63,114 nt of DNA from Pseudomonas proteolytica (GCF_007858275.1 NZ_VFEV01000041.1:1-63114), one strand, 5' to 3'. Shown: positions 24,858-35,160, numbered from the stretch's first letter. Numbers and translations are program-made. The notes: a model not told the origin generated them from the letters alone.

Positions 24858-25994
24858 TCACTGCCCGTGATCATGCAAGCGATGTGTGCTCTTGCTACGT
24901 TGTGCTATCAGCAGTATGAGCGCTATCGCAGAAAAAACCGCGCCGGCATAAAATGTCATTGCTGAGCCATACGTTTGCCAAAATAACCCCGCAATCCCGC
25001 TTGCCAGCAACATGGATACACCACTCACCAGGTTGAAAATCCCGAAAGCGGTTCCTTTCAATTCTGCCGGTGTCGTGTCAGCGACAAGCGCAGCCAGTAG
25101 CCCCTGACTAAATCCCATATGAAGTCCCCATAGGGCGACGCCGAGTATCAACATTGAGACGGACTCGGCACTGGCTAGAACCAGATCGGACAAGATCAGC
25201 AATATCAACCCGACCCTGAGGAGACTTGTGCGACTTACACGGTCAGAGAGCTTCCCCACAGGGTAGGCCGAGAGCGTGTAGAACAAGGCCATCACCACCA
25301 TTACTATCGGCACCCAGGTTGCAGACAACCCTGCTTGCTGAGCGCGCAAGCCCAGGAAGGCCTCACTAAAACGTGCCAGGGTGAACGAAAGCGCTGAGCT
25401 GAATGCTCGTGTTCGGACTCATCGACGCCAATAAAAATCAGACTGACCGCTACCAACGCCGGTATCACCGCGATCCATAACACCAGTGGAATGTTTTCAC
25501 TGAAGGCATACATCAGGCGGATGGCTACTGCTGGCCCGAGGAAGGCCCCTATCGTATCCATGGATTGACGTAAGCCGAAGCAAGCGACGGATATGCGGTG
25601 GCGATACATCAGCGACCAGGGCATCACGTGGAGCGCCGCGAATACCTTTGCCGATCCGATCCAGAAAGCGTGCGGTGAACACCATTTCTGCAGAGTGAGC
25701 CAATGGAAAGAGCGGCTTGGTGAGTGCCGCAAGACCCTAGCCAACCAGCAGCAAGCCCTTGAGACGACCGACGTAGTCGCTGATCGCCCCTGAAAACACT
25801 TTCACTATCAGGGCCGTCGCCTCCGCAATGCCCTCGATCAGACCCAGAGTGATTATGCTGATGCCTAGAGTGCCCACCAGAAAGATAGGCAGCAAGCTAT
25901 GAACCATTTCTGAAGAAAAGTCCATGAACAGGCTGACGAAACCTAGCGCCCAGACCGTACGGGGAATGCTATGTGTAGCTATTGTCTCGGACAT
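24858..25994 (-). pseudogene. MFS transporter broken by frameshifts
   Basis: The MFS protein can be read only by joining three frames: MSETIATHSIPRTVWALGFV ... (25994 to ~25740), then LDRIGKGIRGAPRDALVADV and QSMDTIGAFLGPAVA (changing frame around 25560-25700), then GLSATWVPIVMVVMALFYTLSAYPVGKLSDRVSR to the end. At least three indels separate them. The GKGIRGAPRDALVAD motif is typical of an MFS subgroup found beside metal-resistance genes. The gene is dead. It sits in opposite orientation between copG and the cus operator. Confidence 0.85.
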
Positions 25995-26293
25995 ATTCCA
26001 GTTTCCTTGGCTGTCGTCCGCAAGTGTATCTACAGCGTCCAGTGATTCTGTTGCGGCGAGCTCATATTGAGCTATCTGCTCAACAAACTTATAGGCGGTA
26101 GGATAGTAGGTGTTTGGCGGGTATCTATCTGTTGTTGAGCGCTGTTCTCGGCACGGTCCACTGGTTCTACCCATTTCGGTGATCCTTATCGTGGCATTAC
26201 CGACTCACGAGACAATCATTTACGAAGCCTGACCTATCAGCATGCGTATAGACAGGCCGCTAAATTAAGGAGCGCCGTTGCTGCTGGTTCTAC

Positions 26294-26309
26294 CTGACAG
26301 ATTCGTAAT
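26294..26309 (+). promoter_or_regulatory. CopR operator of the cus operon
   Basis: CTGACAGATTCGTAAT: TGACA-N5-GTAAT intact, 35 bp before the ATG at 26345. It would place the RND exporter under CopR rather than a dedicated CusR. The ~285 bases upstream (to 25995) show no other gene. Confidence 0.8.
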
Positions 26310-26344
26310 GGTATCGCCCGTCGCCAGCGACTAAACTTCCTCGC

Positions 26345-26686
26345 ATGAAACGCTATCTGCGGTTGTTCCTCATTTTTCTGATCAGCTTGGCGCTTCCCCT
26401 GAGCGGGATGGCGGGCATTCAGTCACCGACAGAACCTTGCCCGACGAACACGACGGGTATGACCATGATGGATGATATGAACCAGGACTGTTGCGGTGAT
26501 ATGAGCAGCTCCGCCGATCATGGCAAACCCTGCAAACCTGGTCAGGAATGCAGGAGCGCCAGTCTGCTACAAGTGTTGTTGGGGAAACCTGCCACCCGTT
26601 TGTCCAGTCCGCAAATACTAACAATCTTCAGCGACTCCCTGTCTACTCAGGCTCCCTCCGGGGTGTGGCGACCGCCTCGCGCTTGA
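26345..26686 (+). CDS. Small Cys/Met-rich secreted protein heading the cus operon
   Basis: The 113-residue product has a signal peptide (MKRYLRLFLIFLISLALPLSGMAG) and a Cys/Met-rich core (TGMTMMDDMNQDCCGDMSS ... CKPGQECRSASLLQVL), likely to bind Cu(I)/Ag(I). The C-terminus is Pro/Arg-rich. Similar small proteins often precede heavy-metal RND genes in Pseudomonas. It is directly behind the cop box and 100 bases before cusC. Function unknown. Confidence 0.7.
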   Translation: MKRYLRLFLIFLISLALPLSGMAGIQSPTEPCPTNTTGMTMMDDMNQDCCGDMSSSADHGKPCKPGQECRSASLLQVLLGKPATRLSSPQILTIFSDSLSTQAPSGVWRPPRA

Positions 26687-26786
26687 TTCCTGTACCCCAC
26701 TGAGCCTCATCCCGCCCTGGCGCGGGATGGCATATCTGCGCGCGAGCCCAAGACACGCGCAGTGGATCATCACAGGAATCGTGAAC

Positions 26787-28043
26787 ATGAATCCCAAGTG
26801 CTACTGCACCGGTTGGCCCCTCGTGGCTGCCCTGGCGGCAAGCGTGCTGGCATTGCCAAGCCTTGCTGCACCCCTGACACTCGACGAAGCCTTACGGTTG
26901 GCTGAAAACAATGCACCATCGCTGACCGCCCAAGCGGCCAAACTGCAAGCGGCCAGCAGCGCCGCCATTCCAGCTGGAGAACTACCCGACCCGAAGCTCC
27001 TGCTGGGCATACAAGACTATCCCATCGGTGGCCCTGACCGCTGGCGCCTCGAGCAGGACGGTATGACCATGCAGATGGTCGGCGTCATGCAGGAGGTGCC
27101 CAATCGTGACAAGCGTAGGGCGCGTATCGAAGTTGCCGAGGCGGCCGTAGATCGAGCCGCGGCCGAAGGCCGTGTCGAGCGGCTGAACGTTCGTCAGGCC
27201 ACGGCATTGGCCTGGATCAGCAGCTACTCCGTCGAGCGTAAAGAGGTGCTGTTTCAGGATTTTTACCGGGAGAACCGTCTGTTGGCCGATACCGTCCGGG
27301 CGCAGATCGCCGGTGGTCGTGCCCAACCTGCCGATGCAGTAACGCCGAAACAGGAGGCGGCTCAGTTGGCGGAACAACAGGACGAGTTAATTCGCCTGCG
27401 TGCGCAAGCCCGAGCGGCCCTCAAACGCTGGATTGGCCCAGCGGCCAATGACCAGCCCGTCGGCAGCTTGCCCGAGTGGCCCATCGATACCTCAGGTTAT
27501 TCCCATAAGCTGCAATATCACCCCGCATTGGCGGCATACGCGCCAATGACTCGCGAAGCGCAGGCCAAGGTCCGTGAAGCAGAGTCCGAAAAGCAGTCCG
27601 ACTGGAGTTGGGAGCTTGATTACCAGCGCCGCAACCGTCAGTTCGGCGACATGGTCAGCGTGCAGTTCACGTTCGACTTGCCACTGTTCCCCGAGTCCCG
27701 ACAGAACCCGAAGATCGCCGCCAAACACGCTGAACTGAATCAGTTGGAGGCCGAGCGCGAAGCTCTCGTACGTGAACACACCCAGCAACTGGAGGACGAT
27801 CTGGCCGAATACGAGCGTCTGAACCGTGCCGTGTACCGCAGCCAGGACAGTCTGTTACCCCTGGCCAAGGAAAAAGTCGGGATGACCATGGCCAGCTACC
27901 GGGCCGGTAAAAGCGACCTGGCACCTGTCATCACTGCCCGACGTGAACTCATCGAGGCCCGCCTCAAACAGATCGACTTCGAAGAACAGCGAGCCCTCAC
28001 CAGTGCTCGCCTGTATTTCGCCTATGGGGACACCAATCAATGA
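26787..28043 (+). CDS. cusC: CusC-like outer-membrane channel (TolC family)
   Basis: ATG 26787 opens a signal peptide (to SLAAP); the frame runs 20 codons upstream. The 418-residue protein shows the two OEP repeats: LTLDEALRLAENNAPSL ... with long helices (EVAEAAVDRAAAEGRVERLNVRQATALAW; RMEAEREALVREHTQQLEDDL-type). No lipobox Cys follows the signal, unlike E. coli CusC. It gives the exit duct of the tripartite pump. The stop overlaps the cusB start (ATGA). Confidence 0.88.
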   Translation: MNPKCYCTGWPLVAALAASVLALPSLAAPLTLDEALRLAENNAPSLTAQAAKLQAASSAAIPAGELPDPKLLLGIQDYPIGGPDRWRLEQDGMTMQMVGVMQEVPNRDKRRARIEVAEAAVDRAAAEGRVERLNVRQATALAWISSYSVERKEVLFQDFYRENRLLADTVRAQIAGGRAQPADAVTPKQEAAQLAEQQDELIRLRAQARAALKRWIGPAANDQPVGSLPEWPIDTSGYSHKLQYHPALAAYAPMTREAQAKVREAESEKQSDWSWELDYQRRNRQFGDMVSVQFTFDLPLFPESRQNPKIAAKHAELNQLEAEREALVREHTQQLEDDLAEYERLNRAVYRSQDSLLPLAKEKVGMTMASYRAGKSDLAPVITARRELIEARLKQIDFEEQRALTSARLYFAYGDTNQ

Positions 28044-29515
28044 GTACTCGAATCTGGAAAGGGGCTTTGCTGGCAGGTCTCTCGATTACCTTGGGCGCTG
28101 CCGGCGGTTACTGGTTCGCTCAACAGCGCATGCCTGATAGCGCAGCCGAACAGGCCCCTAAAGCCCAAGACGAACGCAAAGTACTGTATTGGTACGACCC
28201 GATGTCCCCGCAGCAGAAGTTCGATAAACCAGGCAAGTCTCCCTTTATGGATATGGAGTTGAAGCCCCGCTACGCGGATGCTGCAGCGGACAGTGCGGCC
28301 ATCAGTATCGACCCCAGCCTGACCCAGAATCTCGGTTTGCGAGTGGCCACAGTCACTCGCGGCGTGCTTACTTCCAACTTGGACGTGGTCGGTGTGTTGG
28401 CATTCAACGAGCGGGATGTTGCAGTGATTCAATCGCGTACTGCTGGCTTTGTGGAGCGAGTGTACGCCCGTGCTCCAGGCGATGTGCTCAAAGCCCATGC
28501 GGCTTTGGCCGATATCCTGGTACCGGAATGGGCCGCTGCTCAGGAAGAGTTTCTCGCACTCAAACGCAGTGGCGATGCCGACTTGCTGGCGGCAGCACGC
28601 CAGCGCTTGCGCTTGACCGGGATGCCAGCACCGCTGATTGCTCAAGTGGAGCGAAGCGGCAAGACCCAGCCGGTCCTGACGCTCACCAGCCCCATTAGCG
28701 GTGTACTGCAAGAGTTGGATGTACGCTCGGGTATGACCGTGGCGGCCGGCGAGACTCTGGCTCGAGTCAATGGATTGAGCAGCGTCTGGCTGGCAGTGGC
28801 CGTACCAGAGTCGGAGACTGGATCGATCATCATGGGGCAAGCGGTAGAAGCACGTTTGCCAGCCTTTCCGGGAACAGTGCTCAAGGGCACAGTCAGTGCG
28901 ATTCTGCCCGAAACCAACCCCGACAGCCGAACTGTGCGTGTCCGGGTCGAACTGCCCAACCCTGATGGGCGACTCAGGCCGGGCATGACGGCCCAGGTGC
29001 ACCTAAAACGCTCTACCGAACAAAGCGTGCTGTGGGTGCCGAGCGAGGCAATCATTCGCACCGGCCGACGCGTCCTGGTGATGCTCGCCGAAGACGCGGG
29101 TCGCTACCGCCCCCTAGAAGTGCAACTCGGGCAGGAAAACGAAGGCAAAACGGTGGTATTGAAGGGGTTGGAAGAAGGTCAGCAGGTAGTCAGCTCTGGA
29201 CAGTTCCTGCTCGACTCTGAGGCCAGTCTCAAGGGCATTGTTGCGAGCACGCTGGAAATGTCACCACCCAGCGCAGCAGCCTCCAGCTTTCATGAGGCGG
29301 ATGGGCAGATCGTCGAGATCAATAACCAAGACGTAACAATCGCCCTTGGTCCGTTCAAGACGCTGGGCATGCCTGGTATGACCATGACCTTCCCATTGAC
29401 TGACCCTGCTCTCGTTCAAGGTCTCAAGACGGGAGACAAGGTTAGGGTATCGGTTAGCCAAACCGATGATGGTTTACGCATTGAACGCCTGGAAAAACTA
29501 AGGGGTCAGCCATGA
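28040..29515 (+). CDS. cusB: CusB-like periplasmic adaptor with fused CusF domain
   Basis: The 491-residue adaptor starts with a membrane anchor (~8-27), then a YHYDPM-like metal domain at ~48-78 (YWYDPMSPQQKFDKPGKSPFMDMELKPRY). Next come the barrel-sandwich/hairpin/beta-barrel core, and at ~421-488 a CusF-type Cu/Ag-binding domain (TLGMPGMTMTFPLTDP). In E. coli CusF is a separate chaperone; here it is covalently attached. The protein collects periplasmic Cu(I)/Ag(I) and passes it to CusA. Overlaps cusC and cusA by 4 bases each. Confidence 0.92.
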   Translation: MSTRIWKGALLAGLSITLGAAGGYWFAQQRMPDSAAEQAPKAQDERKVLYWYDPMSPQQKFDKPGKSPFMDMELKPRYADAAADSAAISIDPSLTQNLGLRVATVTRGVLTSNLDVVGVLAFNERDVAVIQSRTAGFVERVYARAPGDVLKAHAALADILVPEWAAAQEEFLALKRSGDADLLAAARQRLRLTGMPAPLIAQVERSGKTQPVLTLTSPISGVLQELDVRSGMTVAAGETLARVNGLSSVWLAVAVPESETGSIIMGQAVEARLPAFPGTVLKGTVSAILPETNPDSRTVRVRVELPNPDGRLRPGMTAQVHLKRSTEQSVLWVPSEAIIRTGRRVLVMLAEDAGRYRPLEVQLGQENEGKTVVLKGLEEGQQVVSSGQFLLDSEASLKGIVASTLEMSPPSAAASSFHEADGQIVEINNQDVTIALGPFKTLGMPGMTMTFPLTDPALVQGLKTGDKVRVSVSQTDDGLRIERLEKLRGQP

Positions 29516-32500
29516 TCGCCGCCCTGATTCGCTGGTCAGTGGCCAACCGATTTCTAGTGCTGCTGGCGACGATCTTCGTCACGGTCTGGGGCGTCTGGTC
29601 GGTTCAGAGCACGCCGATCGATGCACTTCCGGATCTCTCCGATGCTCAGGTAATCATCCGCACCCCTTATGCGGGACAAGCGCCGCAGATCGTTGAGAAC
29701 CAGGTGACCTACCCGTTGGCCACCACCATGCTCTCGGTGCCAGGGGCCAAGACCGTACGCGGCTATTCCTTTTTCGGCGACAGCTTCGTTTACGTGCTGT
29801 TCGAAGACGGTACCGATTTGTATTGGGCCCGCTCCCGGGTGCTGGAATACTTGAGTCAGGTCCAAAGCCGACTGCCGACTTCCGCCAAACCGTCCTTGGG
29901 GCCAGACGCCACAGGCGTGGGCTGGATCTATCAGTACGCACTAGTGGACCGCAGTGGCGGACACGACCTGGCGCAACTGCGCGCCTTGCAGGACTGGTTC
30001 CTCAAGTTCGAACTCAAGACCCTGCCCAACGTTGCGGAGGTGGCCACCGTGGGTGGCATGGTCAAGCAGTATCAGGTCCAACTCGATCCACTCAAGCTGG
30101 CCAGCCTCGGTATCACTCAGGCTGAGGTAACCGACGCTATTGGCAAGGCCAATCAGGAAACCGGTGGTGCGTTGCTGGAGATGGCGGAGACCGAGTTCAT
30201 GGTGCGCGCCTCCGGATACCTGAAGACGCTGAATGACTTTCGTGCCATTCCGCTCAAGCTCGGTGCTGGCGGGGTGCCAGTGTCCCTAGGCGACGTGGCG
30301 ACGATCCAGCTGGGGCCGGAGATGCGCCGCGGCATCACTGAACTCGACGGCGAAGGCGAAACCGTCGGCGGCGTGGTGATTCTGCGCAGCGGCAAGAACG
30401 CTCGCGAAACCATTGCGGCGGTCAAGGCCAAACTGGACGACCTGAAAAGCAGTCTGCCGGCCGGGGTGGAAATCGTCACCACCTACGACCGCAGCAAACT
30501 GATCGACCGCGCAGTGGAAAACCTCAGCTACAAACTGCTTGAGGAGTTCATCGTCGTCGCGTTGGTCTGTGGGATATTTCTCTGGCACCTACGTTCATCC
30601 CTAGTGGCCATTATCTCTTTGCCGGTGGGGGTGCTCATTGCCTTCATCGTCATGCGGCATCAAGGAATCAACGCCAACATCATGTCCCTTGGCGGGATTG
30701 CTATTGCCATCGGCGCCATGGTCGACGCCGCCGTGGTAATGATCGAGAACGCTCACAAGAAGATCGAGGCTTGGCATGTGGCCCATCCTGGGGAGGAGTT
30801 GAAGGGCGAACGTCACTGGCATGTGATAACCGAAGCGGCGGCGGAGGTGGGGCCGGCGCTGTTTTTCTGCCTGCTGATCATCACCCTATCGTTCATCCCG
30901 GTGTTCACCCTGGAGGCTCAAGAGGGTCGTCTGTTTGGTCCATTGGCCTTCACCAAGACCTATGCCATGGCGGCGGCGGCCGGACTCTCGGTAACCCTGG
31001 TGCCGGTACTGATGGGTTACTGGATTCGTGGTCGGATCCCCAAAGAGGACCAGAACCCGCTAAACCGCTGGTTGATCAGGATCTATCAGCCGGCCCTTGA
31101 TGCGGTGTTACATCGACCCAAAGTCACCCTATTAATCGCGTTAATGGTTTTCCTCAGCGCGTTGTGGCCGATCTCTCGTTTGGGTGGCGAGTTCCTTCCT
31201 GCAATGGACGAGGGCGATTTGCTCTATATGCCTTCGGCTCTGCCGGGGTTGTCGGCACAGAAAGCGGCGCAGCTGCTGCAACAGACCGACCGCTTGATCA
31301 AGACGGTACCCGAAGTCGAACACGTTTTTGGTAAGGCTGGTCGTGCCGAAACCGCTACCGACCCGGCGCCGCTGGAGATGTTCGAGACCACTATCCAGTT
31401 CAAACCACGCGAACAGTGGCGTCCTGGTATGACCCAGGAAAAATTGGTGGAAGAGTTGGATCGAGTGGTGCGCGTCCCTGGGCTGACTAATATTTGGATA
31501 CCACCGATCCGCAACCGCATGGACATGCTCGCCACTGGGATCAAGAGTCCGATTGGAGTGAAAATTGCCGGCACAAACTTGACGGAAATCGACGCGGCGA
31601 CTCAGGCGGTCGAGCGCGTAGCCAAAAACGTGCCCGGGGTCAGTTCGGCTCTGGCTGAACGATTGACGGGCGGCCGCTACATCGATGTGGATATCGACCG
31701 CAAAGCCGCTGCCCGCTACGGGTTGAATATCGCTGATGTGCAGTCGATCGTCGCCGGTGCTATTGGTGGTGAGAATGTTGGCGAGACCATTGAAGGGCTC
31801 GCCCGTTTTCCGATCAATGTGCGCTATCCCCGAGAGTGGCGTGATTCGCTTGGCGCCCTAGAGCAACTGCCGATCTACACTCCGCTAGGGAGCCAGATCA
31901 CCCTTGGCACGGTGGCGAAGGTCAAGGTCAGTGAAGGCCCGCCGATGCTCAAGAGCGAGAACGCCCGACCTTCCGGGTGGGTGTATATCGACGTACGTGG
32001 CCGGGACATTGCCTCAGTGGTTGCCGATCTGCGTCGTGTTGTCAATGAGCAGGTCAAGCTGCAGCCAGGCATGAGCCTGAGTTACTCGGGGCAGTTCGAG
32101 TTTCTTGAACGAGCCAACGCACGGCTCAAGCTGGTAGTGCCGGCCACGCTGATGATCATTTTCGTGCTGCTGTACCTGACGTTTTCCCGATTCGACGAGG
32201 CTTTGCTGATCATGGCCACCTTGCCGTTCGCCCTTACTGGTGGGGCATGGTTCCTCTACCTACTCGGCTTTAGCCTGTCGGTGGCTACCGGCGTCGGATT
32301 CATTGCTCTGGCGGGTGTGTCTGCCGAATTCGGCGTGATCATGCTGCTCTACTTGAAAAACGCCTGGGCCGAACGTGTAGAGGCCGGCGACAGTACCGAG
32401 CGAGGGCTAATAGCAGCAATTAGCGAAGGAGCCGTGCAGCGGGTTCGACCCAAGGCCATGACGGTGGCGGTCATCATTGCTGGCCTATTACCGATCCTAT

Positions 32501-32670
32501 TGGGCAGCGGTTCCGGTAGCGAAATAATGAGCCGCATCGCTGCGCCCATGGTCGGTGGTATGGTTACCGCGCCCTTACTGTCCCTATTTGTCATCCCGGC
32601 AGCTTACCGATTGATGCGCCGACGACGCCTCGCGGTTGAATCCATACCCTCGGAAGGAAGCAGGCCATGA
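29512..32670 (+). CDS. cusA: CusA, Cu(I)/Ag(I) RND exporter
   Basis: The 1052-residue inner-membrane pump keeps the functional residues of E. coli CusA at the same numbers: proton-relay Asp405 in span 4 (IGAMVDAAVVMIENAH) and the three metal-relay methionines Met573 (LLYMPSALPG), Met623 (APLEMFET) and Met672 (RMDMLATGIKSP). This makes Cu(I)/Ag(I) specificity very likely rather than Zn/Co/Cd. Twelve membrane spans and two large periplasmic loops are present. Last gene of the operon. Confidence 0.95.
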   Translation: MIAALIRWSVANRFLVLLATIFVTVWGVWSVQSTPIDALPDLSDAQVIIRTPYAGQAPQIVENQVTYPLATTMLSVPGAKTVRGYSFFGDSFVYVLFEDGTDLYWARSRVLEYLSQVQSRLPTSAKPSLGPDATGVGWIYQYALVDRSGGHDLAQLRALQDWFLKFELKTLPNVAEVATVGGMVKQYQVQLDPLKLASLGITQAEVTDAIGKANQETGGALLEMAETEFMVRASGYLKTLNDFRAIPLKLGAGGVPVSLGDVATIQLGPEMRRGITELDGEGETVGGVVILRSGKNARETIAAVKAKLDDLKSSLPAGVEIVTTYDRSKLIDRAVENLSYKLLEEFIVVALVCGIFLWHLRSSLVAIISLPVGVLIAFIVMRHQGINANIMSLGGIAIAIGAMVDAAVVMIENAHKKIEAWHVAHPGEELKGERHWHVITEAAAEVGPALFFCLLIITLSFIPVFTLEAQEGRLFGPLAFTKTYAMAAAAGLSVTLVPVLMGYWIRGRIPKEDQNPLNRWLIRIYQPALDAVLHRPKVTLLIALMVFLSALWPISRLGGEFLPAMDEGDLLYMPSALPGLSAQKAAQLLQQTDRLIKTVPEVEHVFGKAGRAETATDPAPLEMFETTIQFKPREQWRPGMTQEKLVEELDRVVRVPGLTNIWIPPIRNRMDMLATGIKSPIGVKIAGTNLTEIDAATQAVERVAKNVPGVSSALAERLTGGRYIDVDIDRKAAARYGLNIADVQSIVAGAIGGENVGETIEGLARFPINVRYPREWRDSLGALEQLPIYTPLGSQITLGTVAKVKVSEGPPMLKSENARPSGWVYIDVRGRDIASVVADLRRVVNEQVKLQPGMSLSYSGQFEFLERANARLKLVVPATLMIIFVLLYLTFSRFDEALLIMATLPFALTGGAWFLYLLGFSLSVATGVGFIALAGVSAEFGVIMLLYLKNAWAERVEAGDSTERGLIAAISEGAVQRVRPKAMTVAVIIAGLLPILLGSGSGSEIMSRIAAPMVGGMVTAPLLSLFVIPAAYRLMRRRRLAVESIPSEGSRP

Positions 32671-32869
32671 AGTGATTGTGTCCGCCACTGCACGCCCCAT
32701 GATTGTTTGTGCAACGTCATCCAGCAGTCTGATTTTTTGGTCTGGCAGGGGGCGACCTTTATAATCAATCGGTGATCGAACTCTATCGGAACTGCGTCAA
32801 AACACGGCTGATAGAGATCGACGCTGGTGGCAGTGCGTTGGGCTGAACCTGATCATGGCGACTCCAAGG

Positions 32870-33130
32870 GCGTGGGTACAACGGCTACAGAGTGCGCTAC
32901 CTGCGCCTGCCACACCTGCTGGAAGACCTCTTCGCGAAACTGATGGACAGCTACGCCAAGACCGATCTGCTGATCCTCGACTGGGGGCTTGTGCCGCTTA
33001 CCGCCGAGCAACGGCGCGACATGCTGGAGTTGCTGGATGACCGCTCTATGCCGGTGGACAAATGGCATGAGCTTATCGTCGATCCGACCTTGGCCGATGC
33101 CATTTTGGATCGGCTGGTGCACAACGCTTC
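32870..33130 (+). pseudogene. istB: IS21-family IstB remnant
   Basis: The sequence reads RVRYLRLPHLLEDLF, then KTDLLILDWGLVPLTAEQRRDMLELLDDR, then PVDKWHELIVDPTLADAILDRLVHNA, the central ATPase part of IstB, but with internal deletions (no Walker A, the DDWG box reduced to DWG) and no end. Only the C-terminal third is left. No istA in the window. The 200 bases between cusA and this scrap hold nothing I recognise. Confidence 0.75.
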
Positions 33131-33139
33131 CTGCCTACT

Positions 33140-33734
33140 GACAAACAGCGTCAGCGAGTTTGGTTCCGTTGATGTGTCGCCTGCGGTATCTAAGCGCCCA
33201 GACCGGCCCTCGGAGCTTCCGGCTCCTACCTCCTGATGGTCTCGACCCCCGCTACGCGGAGTTTCTGCTTTACGCTCTGCAGAGATCACACCCGACTATC
33301 CACTCATGGCAGGTTCAGCCCTTCATTGCTCCGGTTTCGAGCAGCTACTACGGCCTCTGTTGACTTCTGTCGCCCATCCCGTCATCTCGCGATGCCGGTA
33401 GCACATGGCAGGCTAAACAGATCTCCCAGGGTAATTCGCGCGACCTTCCTGCTTATGCCTGTCGGATTTACGTCACAGCGCTCCGTGCAAGTATTGGGCT
33501 TGGGCAATTATGGCTACCTTACCCCGCTGTGCCGCCTAATCCGCTTCCTGTTCGTCAGGCCAGCATTTTGCCTCGGGCTTCCTTCAGATTCGCGGTCACC
33601 CGCGACACCCTTGCCTCTGGCTAACACTTCCCCTTGCCGGGTGTGTAGAGGACTTTCACCTCCAAGTCACCAGTGTGGCCACCACAGCCAAACTGGTTGC
33701 GCTTGCGCGCAACGCGCCATGCCTGGCGCACCAT
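33140..33734. other. Gene-free stretch, probably mobile-element debris
   Basis: About 600 bases with no convincing gene; the longest open frame (33236-33736) has irregular composition and no ribosome site. Near its right end are two palindromic stretches, TTGCGCTTGCGCGCAA and GCGCCATGCCTGGCGC (~33698-33729). The stretch lies between an IS21 relic and the oprD terminator, so insertion-element origin is likely but I cannot name it. Confidence 0.35.
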
Positions 33735-33760
33735 AAAAAAAGGCGCCACAAGGGCGCCTA
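33735..33760 (-). terminator. Intrinsic terminator of oprD
   Basis: On the minus strand AGGCGCC-cttgt-GGCGCCT is followed by seven Ts. It lies 72 bases past the oprD stop. Confidence 0.85.
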
Positions 33761-33831
33761 AGCCGCCTCCCAACCAAAGGAGTAACAAAGAGACGGGTTG
33801 TACCTGGTGAGCTAGGTAGCTAATGCTCGAT

Positions 33832-35160
33832 TTAGAGAATTTGCAGCGGGTACTCCACAATCAGACGAATCTCATCCAAATCTGATTCGAAGGCGGTAGC
33901 CCGAGTCGTCGCTTGGCGCACACGGAAGGACATGTCTTTCAGGGAGCCGGCTTGAATGATGTACTTAGCCTCGATGTCTCGCTCCCAACGCTTCTGGTCC
34001 TGCAGTGGAGCGCCATCAGCTCCTCGGCGCATATAGACGCTGTTCGCATTCGAGTAGTCAGCATCCCAGCCCTTCGCGTAACGAGTCATGAAGCTCAGGC
34101 CAGGAATGCCAAAGGACTGCATATTCAAGTCATAGCGTAGCTGCAAGGATTGCTCTTTCGGGGAGTTGAAGTCGCTGTATTGGATAGAGTTATCCAGGAA
34201 AATAGAATCAGATTGGCGCAGGTAATCAAAATCGTCATCCCCATTGCTGCGCTGGTAGCCAACGGTCAGCGTGTGGGCACCAAACTGGATACCGGTCTTA
34301 CCGCTCCAGATGTTGTTATCGAAGCTGCCCAGCAGTTTTTTTCCCTCGTCGACTGCTCGGTAGTAGTTCAGGCCACCAATCAGCGCGACAGTCTCGGAAA
34401 GTGGGTAGCTTAACGTGGTGCCAGCGTAATACTGGTTCCACACATCTTTGAAGCGGCTGGTATAGAGACTCACACCGATATGTTCGTTAACGGTGTAATC
34501 GCCACCCAAGTAGGCGATCCAAGGCGCGTCTACAGATCCTGCATAGAACGTAGCGAAACCATCGCGCATGCTGCTTGAATTCGGTTGGCTCATCGCATGC
34601 AGGCGACCACCCTGCAAGGTCAGGCCTTCAATGCTGGTGTTGGCAAACGTGGCGCCACGAAAGCTCTCAGGCAGCAGTCGTGAGTCCCCATACGCCACAA
34701 CAGGCGTGGAAGGAAATACGTCCCCAACCTTGACGACCGTATCTAGCAAGCGAAGCTTGGCTGCTCCACCGACTTTTGAATAGGTATCCTCAGGCTGACC
34801 CTTGCTGTTGTAGGGCATGATGTCTACTGTGCCACCGGCTCCAGAACGGCCATCACCCGAGTCAAGCTTGATCCCCTGCATTGCGAATGCATCAATGCCG
34901 AAGCCCACAGTGCCCTGTGTGAAGCCTGACTCAAAACGTCCGATAATTCCGTGAGCCCACTCTTCGGAGTAACCGTTCCCCGTTCGACTGGACTGACCGT
35001 TGCGAAAGTCGCGATTGAAGTAGAGATTTCGGTTGAGAATGTTAAAACTGCTCCCCTCAATGAACCCCTCTGGCTTTTGCTCAACGGCCACTGCAACCTG
35101 CCCCAGACTCATGCCAAGGGCAATGAGGGAAAGACCATAAAAGTTATTATTATTATTCAT
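33832..35160 (-). CDS. OprD-family outer-membrane porin under a CopR box
   Basis: The 442-residue product has a signal peptide (to VAVA|VEQKPEG) and the OprD signature FIEGSSFNILNRNLYFNRDFRNG, internal GYQRSNGDDDFDYL, and the C-terminal barrel strand (ESDLDEIRLIVEYPLQIL). OprD porins take up basic amino acids, peptides or small organics, and CopR is known to influence oprD in P. aeruginosa. Here a cop box sits 128 bp upstream, so copper probably alters its transcription. Substrate unknown. A diverged copy of its 5' end exists at 40229-40403. Confidence 0.9.
   Translation of the reverse strand: MNNNNNFYGLSLIALGMSLGQVAVAVEQKPEGFIEGSSFNILNRNLYFNRDFRNGQSSRTGNGYSEEWAHGIIGRFESGFTQGTVGFGIDAFAMQGIKLDSGDGRSGAGGTVDIMPYNSKGQPEDTYSKVGGAAKLRLLDTVVKVGDVFPSTPVVAYGDSRLLPESFRGATFANTSIEGLTLQGGRLHAMSQPNSSSMRDGFATFYAGSVDAPWIAYLGGDYTVNEHIGVSLYTSRFKDVWNQYYAGTTLSYPLSETVALIGGLNYYRAVDEGKKLLGSFDNNIWSGKTGIQFGAHTLTVGYQRSNGDDDFDYLRQSDSIFLDNSIQYSDFNSPKEQSLQLRYDLNMQSFGIPGLSFMTRYAKGWDADYSNANSVYMRRGADGAPLQDQKRWERDIEAKYIIQAGSLKDMSFRVRQATTRATAFESDLDEIRLIVEYPLQIL

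Noticed and set aside
33236..33736. 166-codon frame as a gene
   Set aside because: No ribosome site, irregular Ser/Arg/Pro composition, lies in IS debris.
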